A stretch of DNA of 64,000 nt from Burkholderia territorii (GCF_902833055.1 NZ_CADFEJ010000011.1:123733-187732); one strand, 5' to 3'. Positions 7,739 to 18,092 are shown, numbered from the stretch's first letter. Translations and numbers: made by a program. The notes: generated from the letters alone by a model not told the origin.

Positions 7739-9127
7739 ATGTCGCATTCCGGTCTTACGCGGACGGCCGCCGCGCCGCCGTCCCTGTCCAGTCATGCCGC
7801 CGATACCGCGCGCCTCGCCGCGCCGCTCGCGATCGCGCAGCTTTCGCAGATGGCGATGAGCGTCACCGACACGGTGCTGCTCGGCTCGCTCGGCCCCGAT
7901 TCGCTCGCGGCCGGCGGCCTCGGCGCGAACTTCTTCTTCGTCATCGTGACCGTGCTGCAGGGCGTGCTGTCGTCCGTCAGCGTGAGCGTCGCGCATGCGC
8001 GCGGCGCGCAGGCGGAACATCGCGTGCCGCACATCTACTGGACCGGCTTCGCGCTGTCCATGTTGCTCGCGATTCCGGCAATCATTGCGCTGTCGCTGTC
8101 CGAACCGATCCTGCTGATGTTCCACGAGCCGCCGACGCTCGCGCATCACGTCGGCGAGTACACCGGCATCCTGCGGTTCGCGGCGCTCGGCAGCTTGATC
8201 GGCGTCGGACTGATGCGCGCGTTCCTGCCGGCGATCGGCGCCGCGCGACGCCTGCTGTGGGTGTCGATCGGAGGCGTCGGCGTCAACGGCGTGCTGAACT
8301 ACGGGCTGATTCACGGCGCATTCGGCTTGCCGCGGCTCGGCTTCCTCGGCTCGGCGGTCGCGACGACCATCACCATCTGGCTCACCGCGCTCGCGCTGAT
8401 CTGGCTGCTGCATGGCCGCCAGCGGTTCCGCCATTTCGTGACGGCCGCCCGTCCGAAACTGCCCGTGATGGGCGAGCTGATCGGCATCGGCTGGCCGGTG
8501 GCGATCACGTACGGGGTCGAATCGACGCTCTTTCTCGCCACCGGTCTCACGATCGGCGTGCTCGGCGCGACGTCGCTCGCCGCGCACCAGATCGCGCTGA
8601 ACGTCGCGTCGGTCGCGTTCATGGTGCCGCTCGCGATCGGCCAGGCCGCCAACGTGCGAGTCGGCTACTGGGTCGGCGCCGGCCAGCCGGTCGCCGCGCG
8701 GCATGCGGGCTTCGTCGCGCTTGGCCTGGGCGTCGCGTTCATGTCGCTGTCGGGGCTCGTGCTGATCGTCGCGCCGCATGCGATCGTCGGCCTGTATCTG
8801 CAACTCGACGACCCGGCCAACGCGCCGACCGTTTCGCTTGCCGCGTCGCTGCTCGGCATCGCCGCGGTGTTCCAGATCGTCGACGGCATGCAGACGGTCG
8901 GGTCGGGCGCACTGCGCGGGCTGCGCGACACGCGCATCCCGATGCTCGCTGCGACCTTCGGCTACTGGGGCATCGGTTTCCCGACCGGCTACTGGCTGGC
9001 GTTCCATGCCGGCCTCGGCGCTCGCGGCCTCTGGTGGGGGCTCGCCGCCGGCCTCGCGAGCGTGGCCGTGCTGATGGCCTGGCGCTTTCACCGGAAGACT
9101 GCGTCGCTCGTCGCGTCGCCGCGTTGA
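7739..9127 (+). CDS. MATE family multidrug/Na+ (or H+) antiporter
   Basis: The 462-residue inner-membrane protein has the two-bundle, 12-helix layout of NorM-type MATE exporters. Early motifs LAAPLAIAQLSQMAMSVTD and AGGLGANFFFVI and a second-half QIALNVASVAFMVPLAIGQAANVRVG are typical of MATE halves. It should export cationic drugs or metabolites using an ion gradient; the substrate and coupling ion cannot be told here. Length fits the family (450-480). It is followed 140 bp later by fumC, probably transcribed separately. Confidence 0.93.
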   Translation: MSHSGLTRTAAAPPSLSSHAADTARLAAPLAIAQLSQMAMSVTDTVLLGSLGPDSLAAGGLGANFFFVIVTVLQGVLSSVSVSVAHARGAQAEHRVPHIYWTGFALSMLLAIPAIIALSLSEPILLMFHEPPTLAHHVGEYTGILRFAALGSLIGVGLMRAFLPAIGAARRLLWVSIGGVGVNGVLNYGLIHGAFGLPRLGFLGSAVATTITIWLTALALIWLLHGRQRFRHFVTAARPKLPVMGELIGIGWPVAITYGVESTLFLATGLTIGVLGATSLAAHQIALNVASVAFMVPLAIGQAANVRVGYWVGAGQPVAARHAGFVALGLGVAFMSLSGLVLIVAPHAIVGLYLQLDDPANAPTVSLAASLLGIAAVFQIVDGMQTVGSGALRGLRDTRIPMLAATFGYWGIGFPTGYWLAFHAGLGARGLWWGLAAGLASVAVLMAWRFHRKTASLVASPR

Positions 9128-9267
9128 GCTCGGCACGACGCGAAATCTCGGGCGGCGCTATGCTTGTCGGCTGAAGACCAGGACGCCGCGCCAGCGGCGC
9201 GATTGCCTCACGATACGCCAGGCGCCGCGCGACGCGCGGCCTTTCCCCTTTCCAGGAGGAGTGCATC

Positions 9268-10662
9268 ATGAACGAAGCAGTTCGGATGGAACGCGACACG
9301 TTCGGCGAGATCGCCGTGCCGGCCGACCGGCTCTGGGGCGCGCAAACGGAACGCTCGCTGCAGAATTTCCGGATCTCGACGGAAAAGCAGTCGCCCGAGC
9401 TGATCCACGCGCTCGCGATCGTCAAGCGCGCCGCGGCCGCCGTGAACCAGTCGCTCGGCGTGCTGGCCGACGACAAGGCGCGCGCGATCATCGACGCGGC
9501 CGACGAGATCATCGCGGGCAAGCACCCGCGCGAATTCCCGCTCGCGGTCTGGCAGACGGGCTCCGGCACGCAGACCAACATGAACCTCAACGAGGTGATC
9601 GCGAATCGCGCGAGCGAGCTGCTCGGCGGCGAGCGCGGCGAAGCACGCAAGGTCCACCCGAACGACGATGTAAATCGCGGCCAGTCGTCGAACGATGTGT
9701 TCCCGACCGCGATGCATGTCGCGGCCGCCTACGCGATCGTCAACCATCTGCTGCCCGCGCTGCGCACGCTGCGCGCGACGCTGGACGCGAAGTCGAAGGC
9801 CTTCGCCGACATCGTGAAGATCGGCCGCACGCATCTGCAGGACGCGACACCGCTCACGCTCGGCCAGGAATTCTCCGGCTACGTCGCGCAGCTCGACCAG
9901 GGCGTCCGGCACGTCGAATCGGCGCTGCCGCACCTGTACGAACTCGCGCTCGGCGGCACCGCAGTCGGCACCGGGCTGAACGCGCATCCGGAGTTCGCGG
10001 TGCGCGTGGCCGACGAGATCGGCCGGTTGACGAAGCTGCCGTTCGTGACCGCGCCGAGCAAGTTCGAGGTGATGGCCGCCGCCGACGCGCTGGTGTTCGC
10101 GCATGGCGCGCTGAAGACGGTCGCGGCCGGCCTGATGAAGATCGCCAACGACATCCGCTGGCTCGCGAGCGGGCCGCGCTGCGGGCTCGGCGAACTGTCG
10201 ATTCCGGAAAACGAACCGGGCAGCTCGATCATGCCCGGCAAGGTGAACCCGACGCAGTCCGAAGCCGTAACGATGCTGTGCTGCCAGGTGTTCGGCAACG
10301 ACGTCGCGGTCAACGTGGGCGGCGCCAGCGGCAATTTCGAGCTCAACGTGTTCCGGCCGATGATCGCGCACAACGTGCTGCAGTCGGTGCGGCTGCTCGC
10401 GGACGGCGCGCAGGGCTTCAACGACCACTGCGCGGTGGGCATCGAGCCGAACCGCGCGCGCATCGACATGCTGCTGAACGAATCGCTGATGCTCGTGACG
10501 GCGCTCAACCCCCACATCGGCTACGACAAGGCCGCGCAGATCGCGAAGAAGGCGCACAAGGAAGGCACGACGCTGAAGGCCGCCGCGCTCGCGCTCGGCT
10601 ACCTGACCGAGGCGGAATTCGACGCGTGGGTGCGACCCGAGCAAATGATCGGCTCGCGGTAA
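9268..10662 (+). CDS. fumC: Class II fumarate hydratase FumC
   Basis: The 464-residue cytosolic tetrameric enzyme interconverts fumarate and L-malate in the TCA cycle. The superfamily signature [13 protein letters not shown] is intact near residues 318-330, and GSGTQTNMN and the [15 protein letters not shown] segment supply active-site residues. This is the iron-free, oxygen-stable class. The start is fixed by a strong AGGAGGAG just upstream of the ATG at 9268. The length matches E. coli FumC (467). Confidence 0.98.
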   Translation: MNEAVRMERDTFGEIAVPADRLWGAQTERSLQNFRISTEKQSPELIHALAIVKRAAAAVNQSLGVLADDKARAIIDAADEIIAGKHPREFPLAVWQTGSGTQTNMNLNEVIANRASELLGGERGEARKVHPNDDVNRGQSSNDVFPTAMHVAAAYAIVNHLLPALRTLRATLDAKSKAFADIVKIGRTHLQDATPLTLGQEFSGYVAQLDQGVRHVESALPHLYELALGGTAVGTGLNAHPEFAVRVADEIGRLTKLPFVTAPSKFEVMAAADALVFAHGALKTVAAGLMKIANDIRWLASGPRCGLGELSIPENEPGSSIMPGKVNPTQSEAVTMLCCQVFGNDVAVNVGGASGNFELNVFRPMIAHNVLQSVRLLADGAQGFNDHCAVGIEPNRARIDMLLNESLMLVTALNPHIGYDKAAQIAKKAHKEGTTLKAAALALGYLTEAEFDAWVRPEQMIGSR

Positions 10663-10722
10663 TCGCGCCGTTGACGCCATGACGGACGGGCGGGCGAGCC
10701 GCTTACGCGGCGCCCGTTGCCG

Positions 10723-11235
10723 TCAGACGGTGCCCTTCGCCACTTCCTCGGGCTTCATCTCGACGATCTTGTCGAGCGCGGCGCGCACGTCGGCCGCATA
10801 TTTTGCGAGCACCTTCTGCTCGTCGGTTTCGGGCACGAACGGCGGCACCGGCACCGGGTTGCCGTTCTCGTCGACCGCGACGAACACGACGAGGCAGTCG
10901 GTCGTCTGGCGCAGTACGCCGCCCTTCGGATCGCCGGCGTGCACGGACACATGAATGTGCATGCTGGTGCGCCCGGTCGCGACGACGCGTGCCTTCAATT
11001 CCACCAGGTTGCCGACGAGAATCGGACGCTGGAAGCGGATGTTGCCGACGCTGACCGTCACGCAATAGCGGCTTGACCAGACCGCCGCACACGCATACGC
11101 GACCTCGTCGATCCACTTCATCAGCGCGCCGCCGTGTACCTTGCCGCCGAAGTTCACGGACGACGGCTCGGCGAGGAAGCGGAATACGGTTTCGGTGCGG
11201 TCGAGGGCGGCCGGTACGGGGGACGGTTGGGACAT
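10723..11235 (-). CDS. Acyl-CoA thioesterase (hotdog fold)
   Basis: The 170-residue single hotdog-domain protein carries the family signature VNFGGKVHGGALMKWIDEVAYACA and the later segment GRTSMHIHVSVHAGDPKGG. It should hydrolyse acyl-CoA to free acid and CoA in the cytosol, like YciA and related thioesterases. The start ATG at 11235 gives the normal family N-terminus; upstream in-frame codons are not conserved-looking. It is convergent with fumC and divergent-side neighbour to a small lipoprotein gene. Chain-length preference cannot be read from sequence. Confidence 0.93.
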   Translation of the reverse strand: MSQPSPVPAALDRTETVFRFLAEPSSVNFGGKVHGGALMKWIDEVAYACAAVWSSRYCVTVSVGNIRFQRPILVGNLVELKARVVATGRTSMHIHVSVHAGDPKGGVLRQTTDCLVVFVAVDENGNPVPVPPFVPETDEQKVLAKYAADVRAALDKIVEMKPEEVAKGTV

Positions 11236-11379
11236 CGTGATAGCTCCAGGCGGCGGGGGCGCTGCAATCGGCGCATTATACGTTGCACTGCGGCAACACG
11301 TCGCGGCGCCCGCCGCGCGGCGGCGACGGCACGCGCCCCCGTGCGCCAAGCCGGCATCGGCACCGGAAATCGGCGGCCG

Positions 11380-11517
11380 TCAGCGGCGCACCGTGATGCC
11401 CTGGTCGATCGTTCCGTACATCTCCAGGCTGCCGCCGCGCTCGCCGGTGCCCGCGCCGCCGTTCGCACAGGCTGCGCAAAGGAACGCGGCCGCCAACACG
11501 CAGAAAATCGTCTTCAT
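11380..11517 (-). CDS. Small lipoprotein (45 residues), function unknown
   Basis: This short gene encodes a lipoprotein precursor: basic start MKTIFCVLAAAFLCAAC with a lipobox (L-C-A-A-C, Cys17). A short Gly-rich linker follows, then the tail SLEMYGTIDQGITVRR. Processing would leave a lipid-anchored peptide of only 29 residues. Asn at +2 and Ala at +1 give no Asp+2 retention signal, so outer-membrane sorting is likely if Lol rules apply. I recall similar tiny lipoproteins with a YGTIDxGI tail in other Burkholderia, but no function. It lies 144 bp upstream of the thioesterase on the same strand. Confidence 0.75.
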   Translation of the reverse strand: MKTIFCVLAAAFLCAACANGGAGTGERGGSLEMYGTIDQGITVRR

Positions 11518-11693
11518 CGTTGCATCGTGTCACATGCGGCGGCCCACTGCCGCCGCGTCCGGTCATTCTACGCGCGCGCCGCCGGCGACCGCGGGTCGCG
11601 CACCGCCCCGCCGCATCCGACATTTCAACCGAACACGAAACATCGAATGTGCGCGGGCGCCTACACTGCAGTCATTCCGCCTGACGAGACACG

Positions 11694-12404
11694 ATGATGA
11701 CCGATCAAGACGACCACCATTTTCCAGGCCTGAGCCGGATCGGCGCGCTGATCGCCGATCCCGGACGCGCCGCGATGCTGTGGGTGCTGATGGACGGCAG
11801 CGCACGGCCGGCCGGCGAACTGACGATGATCGCGGGACTGTCGCCGTCCGCGGCGAGCGCGCACCTCGCGCGCCTGACCGAAGGCGGGCTGCTCGCGCTC
11901 GACGTGCGTGGCCGGCACCGCTACTACCGGCTCGCATCCGCCGACATCGCGGCGTCGCTCGAGGCACTCGCGAACGTGGCCCGCGCGGCCGCGCCGAACC
12001 GTCCGGTGCCGCCACCGTCACGCACGGTGCCGGCCGAACTGCGCTATGCGCGCACCTGCTATGACCACATGGCCGGCGAACTCGCGGTTCGCATCTTCGA
12101 CGGACTCACCGCGCGCGGCTGGCTGCAGGCCGACGGCGACGCGATCGAAGCCACGGAACTCGGCACGCACGCGCTCGCGCGCTGGGGCATCGACGTCGAG
12201 CAGCAGCGCACGCGCCGCCGCCGTTTCGCATGCGGCTGTCTCGACTGGAGCGAACGCCGACCGCATCTCGGCGGCGCGCTGGGCGCGGCACTGCTCGACA
12301 GCTTCTGCGCGCGCGGCTGGATCGAGCGCACCGCGCGGCCGCGCGTGCTGCGCGTCACCGTGCCCGGACAGCAGATTTTCGACGACTGGCTTACGTCCGC
12401 TTGA
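11694..12404 (+). CDS. ArsR/SmtB-type winged-helix transcriptional regulator
   Basis: The 236-residue protein has an ArsR-type winged helix in its first half (residues about 10-85: DPGRAAMLWVLMDGSARPAG, LSPSAASAHLARL, LDVRGRHRYYRLA). The longer C-terminal part contains CGCLDWSERRPHLGGALGAA, characteristic of a subgroup of larger ArsR-like regulators. The CGC motif at about residue 180 might sense metal or redox state, but the classical ELCVCDL metal motif is absent. Two adjacent ATGs (11694, 11697) are equivalent starts. No adjacent exporter is visible, so the target genes are unknown. Confidence 0.88.
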   Translation: MMTDQDDHHFPGLSRIGALIADPGRAAMLWVLMDGSARPAGELTMIAGLSPSAASAHLARLTEGGLLALDVRGRHRYYRLASADIAASLEALANVARAAAPNRPVPPPSRTVPAELRYARTCYDHMAGELAVRIFDGLTARGWLQADGDAIEATELGTHALARWGIDVEQQRTRRRRFACGCLDWSERRPHLGGALGAALLDSFCARGWIERTARPRVLRVTVPGQQIFDDWLTSA

Positions 12405-12566
12405 CGCGCGCATTGCGAGCGGGCGACAACGGCGCGCGTTGGACAGGTTTTGTTACATCGCGTGCCATTCGACTTACAAAACACCGAGCACTGAAACAGG
12501 CCGAGCGGATATTGTGAACTCAACGGCACGAATCGACGCGCCGCGATAACGACGAAGACGCTCATC

Positions 12567-15074
12567 ATGGCCTCCCTGTTCACGCTCAAGCGAACCGCCC
12601 ACTGCACGCTGCTCGCGTTCGCCACGCTGACGACCCTGCCCTGCGCATTCGCGCAAGCGACACAGGCCGCGGCGTACGCGGCCGCCCAAGAGCCGGGCGG
12701 CGATCCGCCGGGCCGCGTGGCCCGGCTCAACTACATGTCGGGTGCCGTGACGACGGAGCCGGCCGGCACCGACACGTGGTCATACGCCGCCGTGAACCGG
12801 CCGCTGACGACCGGCGACCAGCTGTGGAACGATGCCGGCGCACGCTCGGAGCTGCACATCGGCTCGACCGCGGTGCGTCTCGGCGAATCGACGAGCCTGT
12901 CGGTCCTGAATCTCGACGACAACACGACGCAGTTGAAGGTCGGGCTCGGCACCCTGTCGACACACGTGCGCGGTCTGCCGCCCGGCGGGACCTACGAAAT
13001 CGACACGCCCAATCTTGCGCTCGGGATCACGGGCCCCGGCGACTATCGCGTGGATGTCGCGCCGAACGGCGCGACCACGACAGTCACCGTCCGCAGTGGC
13101 AGCGCCACCGTCTACGGCAGCAACGGGCAGTATCCGCTGTCGCCCGGGCAACAGGTCGTGTTCACCGGCACCGACCTGCAGGTCGCGCAGCAATCGGCCG
13201 CGCCGGCCCCCGATGCGCTCGACCAGTGGGCCGCGAGCCGCGATGCGGCCGAGCAGCGCTCGGTGTCGGCCCGCTACGTATCGCGCGACATTCCCGGCTA
13301 CCAGGACCTCGATGCGAACGGTACGTGGCGCGAAACCCCGAATTACGGCGAGGTCTGGGTGCCGAACGACACGCCGGCCGACTGGGCGCCGTATCACGAC
13401 GGCCACTGGATCTGGCAGGCGCCCTGGGGCTGGACGTGGGTCGACGATGCCCCGTGGGGCTTCGCGCCCTATCACTACGGCCGCTGGGCCTATGTCGACG
13501 ACAGCTGGGCATGGGTGCCCGGCCCGATGGTCGTCAGCCAACCGCCCGTCTACGCGCCCGCACTCGTCGCGTTCGTGGGCGGTGGCGGCGGTCCCGACTG
13601 GAGCGTCGCGCTGACGGTCGGCGGCGTCGCCGCGGCCGGCTGCGCGTGGTTCGCGCTCGGCCCGGGCGAGCCCTGGCATCCCGGCTGGGGCGGCTGGAGC
13701 CCGCATTACTACGACCGCGTGAACCGGAACATCGTGGTCAACAACGTGACGGTCAACAAGACCGTGAACGTGACGAACATCACCAACATCACGAACATCA
13801 ACAAGACGTACGTGAACTTCCGCGCACCGCACGCGATCACGGCCGTGCCGGCGTCCGCGTTCGTGCACGGTCAGCCGGTCGCGCACTTCGCGCAGCACGT
13901 CGACCCGCAGCAATGGCGCAACGCGCACGTGATGCCGGGCACCCCCGGCATTGCCCCGGTGCGCCAGAGCTTTACCGGCGGCCTGCGCACGGCCAGCTAC
14001 CGGCCGCCGGCAGCGATCGGACAGCACACGTTCGTTGCCACACGCAATCCGGCGATACCGGCCGCGTATCGCGACCAGGCGGCCGCGCATCTCGCCCGGC
14101 AAGGCGCGCGCGTGCCGGGCGCCGGTGCGCCCGTCGCGAGGACGAACGTGCCGGCCGACTATGCGGCTCGCCCCGTCCGCGTGCCGGGCAATCCGAAAGC
14201 CGGTGCGTGGGCGATGCGCAACGTGCAGCTCGTGAATCCGCACGGTCCCGTCGTGCAACCGGCGCATGCGTCGCGCGACGGGCAGCCGGCCCCGGCACAG
14301 GCACTCGCCGCCAGGCCGGGCGCGCCGATGCCGATCGGGCCGAATGGTGCACGGCCGATGAACGGCGAGGCTCCCAACGCGCCGCGCTTTGCGAACGGCG
14401 CCACGCCGCAGGCGCCGGGCAATCCGGCTGCGCATCAGGCGCCGGGCGTCGGAAATGGCGTCCCGCACCCGCCGATGGCCGTCAACGCGCCGACCGGGCG
14501 CGACAGCGCGCATGCAGTCGCCGCACCCGCGCCCGCGTGGATGCAGCCGCACACGCCGATGGAGCGTCAGCGCGCGACGCCGCCGACGGCGCTCCACGCA
14601 GCGGGACAGAATGCGCTGCCGCCCGTGCGGGGCGCGGCACCCGTTCCGCATCCGGAAGCCACGCCCGGCGCGCCGCTCGGCGGGCGGCAGGAAACCCCGC
14701 GCGCGCTGCCGCAACCACGACTCGATACGACCGCGCAGATTGCGCAGCCGCGTCCGCGCCCCGATTTCGCTGCGCCGGCCCAGCATGCGCAGCCGCGGCC
14801 CGAGCGGGCCGCCCCGGCGCCGCAACCGCGCCCCGAATTCGCGCAACCGGCACCGCGACGCGAAGTCGCGCCGCCGCACGTGAACGAGTACCGCCCGCCC
14901 GCGCCGGCCGTGCATGAAATGCCGCGACCGCAGCCGCAAGCGCCGCGCATGGAACCGCGGCCGTCGATGCCAGCACCGCACATGGAACCACGGCCGCAAC
15001 CGGCTCCGCACGTCGAGGCGCCGCGCCCGAGCAATCCGCCGCCCGGCGGCCACGACGAGCGGCATCGCCAGTAA
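12567..15074 (+). CDS. FecR/DUF6600-like exported proline-rich protein
   Basis: The 835-residue protein has a signal peptide (cleavage after about residue 29). Residues about 55-215 look like a FecR domain (RVARLNYMSGAVTTEPAG, YPLSPGQQVVF). A tryptophan/tyrosine-rich block (about 245-330, with DGHWIWQAPWGWTWVDD and HYGRWAYVDDSWAWVPGP) resembles DUF6600. Near residues 388-418 lies a tract built almost only of Asn, Val, Thr, Ile and Lys. The last 350 residues are Pro/Ala/Gln/Arg-rich and probably disordered. It should be periplasmic or surface-exposed. Function is unknown. No sigma/anti-sigma pair adjoins it, so a classical FecR signalling role is not supported. Confidence 0.82.
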   Translation: MASLFTLKRTAHCTLLAFATLTTLPCAFAQATQAAAYAAAQEPGGDPPGRVARLNYMSGAVTTEPAGTDTWSYAAVNRPLTTGDQLWNDAGARSELHIGSTAVRLGESTSLSVLNLDDNTTQLKVGLGTLSTHVRGLPPGGTYEIDTPNLALGITGPGDYRVDVAPNGATTTVTVRSGSATVYGSNGQYPLSPGQQVVFTGTDLQVAQQSAAPAPDALDQWAASRDAAEQRSVSARYVSRDIPGYQDLDANGTWRETPNYGEVWVPNDTPADWAPYHDGHWIWQAPWGWTWVDDAPWGFAPYHYGRWAYVDDSWAWVPGPMVVSQPPVYAPALVAFVGGGGGPDWSVALTVGGVAAAGCAWFALGPGEPWHPGWGGWSPHYYDRVNRNIVVNNVTVNKTVNVTNITNITNINKTYVNFRAPHAITAVPASAFVHGQPVAHFAQHVDPQQWRNAHVMPGTPGIAPVRQSFTGGLRTASYRPPAAIGQHTFVATRNPAIPAAYRDQAAAHLARQGARVPGAGAPVARTNVPADYAARPVRVPGNPKAGAWAMRNVQLVNPHGPVVQPAHASRDGQPAPAQALAARPGAPMPIGPNGARPMNGEAPNAPRFANGATPQAPGNPAAHQAPGVGNGVPHPPMAVNAPTGRDSAHAVAAPAPAWMQPHTPMERQRATPPTALHAAGQNALPPVRGAAPVPHPEATPGAPLGGRQETPRALPQPRLDTTAQIAQPRPRPDFAAPAQHAQPRPERAAPAPQPRPEFAQPAPRREVAPPHVNEYRPPAPAVHEMPRPQPQAPRMEPRPSMPAPHMEPRPQPAPHVEAPRPSNPPPGGHDERHRQ

Positions 15075-15090
15075 CCGCGGCCGATGAAGC

Positions 15091-15128
15091 AAAAAGGACC
15101 GACCGGCACGTGCCGGTCGGTCCTTCTT
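15091..15128. terminator. Bidirectional terminator between the DUF6600 gene and thyA
   Basis: A perfect 16-bp inverted repeat (15094-15109 with 15110-15125) is followed by TTTTT on the minus strand and CTTCATT on the plus strand. It probably ends thyA transcription efficiently and the upstream gene less so. Confidence 0.8.
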
Positions 15129-15180
15129 CATTCTGCGTGACGCGGGTCGCGTAACCCGCGCCGTCATCGAACGCCGGGGC

Positions 15181-16152
15181 TCAGACCGCCATCGGCGCCG
15201 TCAGCGGCTCATGATGCCGGTAGCCGACGAGCGAGAAGTCGGACGGCTCGATCCGCTCGAGCCATTCGGGCGCATAAACGCCCGTCTTCGCGTAGTCCGG
15301 CACGCGCTCGGCAATTTCGAGCCGCGGGCTGTCGTACGGTTCGCGCGTGAGCTGCCGCTGCAGCATGTCCAGCTGGTTCTCGTAGATGTGCGCGTCACCG
15401 ATGAAGTACGTGAACCAGCGCGGCGTATAACCCGTCAGCCGACCGACGAGCGACAGCAGTGCAGCGCCTTCCGTCAGATTGAACGGCGTGCCGAGCCCGA
15501 CGTCGTTGCTGCGGATGTACAGGCACAGCGAAATCTCGCGCTTCGTGACGTTCGGCAGGAACTGATACAGCAGATGGCACGCGGGCAGCGCGATCTGGTC
15601 GAGCACGGCCGGATTCCACGCGTGAAACAGGATGCGGCGATCGGCCGGGTTCTCCATGATCGTGTCGAGGCACTGGCGCAACTGGTCGATCGCCTTGTAG
15701 AGCAGCACTTTCGGCGCACCGTCCTCGTCGAAGCGCGTGACGATCCGGAAACCGCGGCGCGTCGCGTCGGCGATCTGCGCGTCGGCGCCCGCGTCGAGCA
15801 CCTTGTAGCCGGGCCACTGACGCCATTGCACGCCGTACACGTCGCCCAGGTCGTCGACGCCCTGGCGGTACGGATTCGCGAGCCACTGCGCATTGTCGTT
15901 CGCGTTCGCATCCCACACCTTGCAGCCGAGCGCGCGGAAATCGGCCGCGCTTCGCGATGCCCGCAGGAAACCGACCAGTTCGCCGATCGCGGACTTGAAC
16001 GCGAGCTTCTTGGTCGTCACGGCCGGGAAACCTTGCTGCAGGTCGAACCGCAGCATCGCACCGGGCATGCTGATGGTGCGGATGCCCGTGCGGTTCTCCT
16101 GCCAGGTGCCGGTGTCGAGGATGGTGCGAACGAGGTCGAGATACTGTTTCAT
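15181..16152 (-). CDS. thyA: Thymidylate synthase ThyA
   Basis: This 323-residue cytosolic enzyme methylates dUMP to dTMP using methylene-tetrahydrofolate. The catalytic cysteine is in [10 protein letters not shown], and the dUMP/folate-binding stretch [17 protein letters not shown] is intact. It is longer than E. coli ThyA (264), matching the long-form proteins with an insertion in the middle. The start is the ATG at 16152, giving [15 protein letters not shown]. The preceding regulator gene ends only 42 bp upstream on the same strand, so readthrough is possible. Confidence 0.97.
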   Translation of the reverse strand: MKQYLDLVRTILDTGTWQENRTGIRTISMPGAMLRFDLQQGFPAVTTKKLAFKSAIGELVGFLRASRSAADFRALGCKVWDANANDNAQWLANPYRQGVDDLGDVYGVQWRQWPGYKVLDAGADAQIADATRRGFRIVTRFDEDGAPKVLLYKAIDQLRQCLDTIMENPADRRILFHAWNPAVLDQIALPACHLLYQFLPNVTKREISLCLYIRSNDVGLGTPFNLTEGAALLSLVGRLTGYTPRWFTYFIGDAHIYENQLDMLQRQLTREPYDSPRLEIAERVPDYAKTGVYAPEWLERIEPSDFSLVGYRHHEPLTAPMAV

Positions 16153-16194
16153 GCGGGTTCCTTCGGCCGCGAGGGCGGCCGTCACCCGCCAATT

Positions 16195-17592
16195 TTAGCA
16201 AGCGTGATGCCGAATCTCCGGCAACGGCGCCGAAAACCCTGCCAGCGGGTCGCCGCGATCGCGCATGCCATGCGCGCACATCAGCCGGTACAGCGTGACG
16301 CGCGACACACCGAGTTCGCGCGCCGCATCGGCAAAACGGCCACGGTGGCGCAGCAGCGCCTGCTCGATCGCCTGCCGTTCGGCCGCTTCTCGCGCCTCGG
16401 TGAGCGACACGGGCGCCAGCGTCGCGAATTCGTTGAGTTCGAGATCGGCCGCGGTGATCATCCGGCCCTCCGACATCACGATCGCCCGGCGCACGCGATT
16501 GATCAGCTCGCGCACGTTGCCGGGCCACGAATAGCCGTACAGCGCGGCGATCGCGTCCGGCGAAAAGCCGCGCAGGCGGCGATGCGCGTCGCCCTTGAAG
16601 CGTTCGAGCATGTGGCGCGCCAGCAGCTCGATATCCTTGCCGCGCGCGCGCAGCGGCGGCTCCTCGATCTTCAGCACGCACAGCCGGTGGAACAGGTCCT
16701 CGCGAAACCGCCCGTCGCGCAGCGCCGCTTCCATGTCCACGTGCGTCGCGCAGATCACGCGCACGTCGACCGGCACCGATACATGCGCGCCGAGCCGCTC
16801 GATCTTGCCTTCCTGCAGGAATCGCAGCAGGCTCGCCTGACTCTCGAGCGGCAGGTCGCCGATCTCGTCGAGAAACAGCGTGCCGCCATTCGCGGCCTCG
16901 ACACGACCGATCTTGCGCTGGTTCGCGCCCGTAAAGGCGCCGCGTTCATAGCCGAACAGTTCGGCTTGCAGCAGTGTCGACGGAATCGCGCCGCAATTGA
17001 TCGCGACGAACGGCGCCTGCGCGCGCGCCGAGCGCTCGTGGATCGCAACGGCCGTCAGTTCCTTGCCGGTACCCGATTCCCCGGAGATGAACACCGGTGC
17101 ATCGGTCGTCGCGACGCGCCGGATCGTCCTGAACAGCCCGAGCATCGCGTCGCAGGTGCCGACCATCTCGCCTTCGGTGCGCCCGGCGCCGACCGGCGGC
17201 GCCACCGGGTCGGTCAGTGCGACCATGCCGTGCGCATGGCCGATCGTCTCGACGATGCGCGACGCCTCGTACGGCATCGTCACGTAGTCGAAGCAATAGT
17301 CGCGAATGAGATGCCGCAGCGTGGCGTCCTGCAACTGCCCGCGCCGGGTCGCCGCGATCCAGCCGATGTGCTGGATGCTCAGACACGTCTCGAGTTCGCG
17401 CAAATCGGCGGGCCGAAAGCCCGGCGAGAAATCGAGCAGGCCGGCGGTTGCCACGCCGTGCTGCACGACACGCCGCACGTCGCGCGCGCTTTCCGCAAGA
17501 TCGACGCGCCACCCGCATTCGTCGAAATGCCCGCGCAACGCATCGTTCGGCTCGCGCGAGAAATAGATCACATGCCGCTGCTCGGCTCCCAT
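16195..17592 (-). CDS. Sigma-54 enhancer-binding protein with VpsR-like N-terminus
   Basis: This 465-residue activator has an N-terminal receiver-like domain (1-130) with an Asp at position 54 in GLLDFSP. The central AAA+ domain has Walker A GESGTGKE (171-178), the sigma-54 contact loop GAFTGA (218-223) and Walker [14 protein letters not shown]-terminal Fis-type helix-turn-helix lies near 415-450 ([18 protein letters not shown]). The intact GAFTGA loop means it can activate sigma-54 RNA polymerase. The N-terminus resembles the VpsR group, whose members respond to cyclic-di-GMP and control exopolysaccharide; that link is inference. It is divergent from the small exported protein at 18093. Confidence 0.9.
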   Translation of the reverse strand: MGAEQRHVIYFSREPNDALRGHFDECGWRVDLAESARDVRRVVQHGVATAGLLDFSPGFRPADLRELETCLSIQHIGWIAATRRGQLQDATLRHLIRDYCFDYVTMPYEASRIVETIGHAHGMVALTDPVAPPVGAGRTEGEMVGTCDAMLGLFRTIRRVATTDAPVFISGESGTGKELTAVAIHERSARAQAPFVAINCGAIPSTLLQAELFGYERGAFTGANQRKIGRVEAANGGTLFLDEIGDLPLESQASLLRFLQEGKIERLGAHVSVPVDVRVICATHVDMEAALRDGRFREDLFHRLCVLKIEEPPLRARGKDIELLARHMLERFKGDAHRRLRGFSPDAIAALYGYSWPGNVRELINRVRRAIVMSEGRMITAADLELNEFATLAPVSLTEAREAAERQAIEQALLRHRGRFADAARELGVSRVTLYRLMCAHGMRDRGDPLAGFSAPLPEIRHHAC

Positions 17593-18092
17593 ATGCCCAC
17601 CCCGTTCATCAACCGTCTAACGATTGCCGCGCACGCCAAGTCGCGTGCAAAAGGATCGAACCGGGTCAGCCGAAGCGGCTCGATTCGCCATGCCGATGCG
17701 CGACAACAACCGGCCTCGCATGATGGCGCTTGTTTCGCGTCCAGTTATTTTTTGGTCACGACGGCTTAGTTATAGGCGCTGAATACGACAATCCAGTTGC
17801 AGCGCAGACGGGCGAGCGGCCGAATCGCTCAATGGTCGACGTTCATCAATCATCTGCACATAGCACATGCGCAGTGACGCGTGCCTGCATCGACACACGC
17901 ACAAATTTTCATCCTTGAAGCGTATCGATTGAATCCGCAGTATTCCCGAGCCCCGTCGTTTCACGCCTGAAACATTTCCCGGCGTTTTCGATTGCGATTC
18001 GCGACGCTCTCCCGCGGATCGCAGACGAGACAACGCTCTTCGCCCGATGGCATGCATTTCGCTGAATGTGCAACGGATCGGAGAAGGCGGCC
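17593..18092. other. 500-bp divergent intergenic region
   Basis: It separates the sigma-54 activator gene from the divergent small exported protein. It is noticeably richer in A and T than the neighbouring genes. I see no convincing coding sequence in it. The right end holds the candidate -24/-12 promoter listed separately. I found no clear long palindrome for the activator itself. Confidence 0.6.
18047..18063 (+). promoter_or_regulatory. Candidate sigma-54 (-24/-12) promoter
   Basis: The sequence ATGGCATGCATTTCGCT has GG at 18049-18050 and GC at 18061-18062 with the required 10-bp spacing. Against the consensus TGGCAC-N5-TTGCW the -24 half is TGGCAT and the -12 half is TCGCT, so it differs at two positions. 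Transcription would start near 18074, just before a GGAGAAGG ribosome site (18080-18087) and the ATG at 18093. A sigma-54 activator gene is the divergent neighbour. Confidence 0.5.

Noticed and set aside
12780..15167. Minus-strand frame of 795 codons opposite the DUF6600-like gene
   Set aside because: Arg/His-rich antisense frame; the plus strand has signal peptide and folded domains.
15211..17769. A long plus-strand open frame opposite thyA and the sigma-54 activator
   Set aside because: Both genes on the other strand are certain; the frame is a GC artefact.
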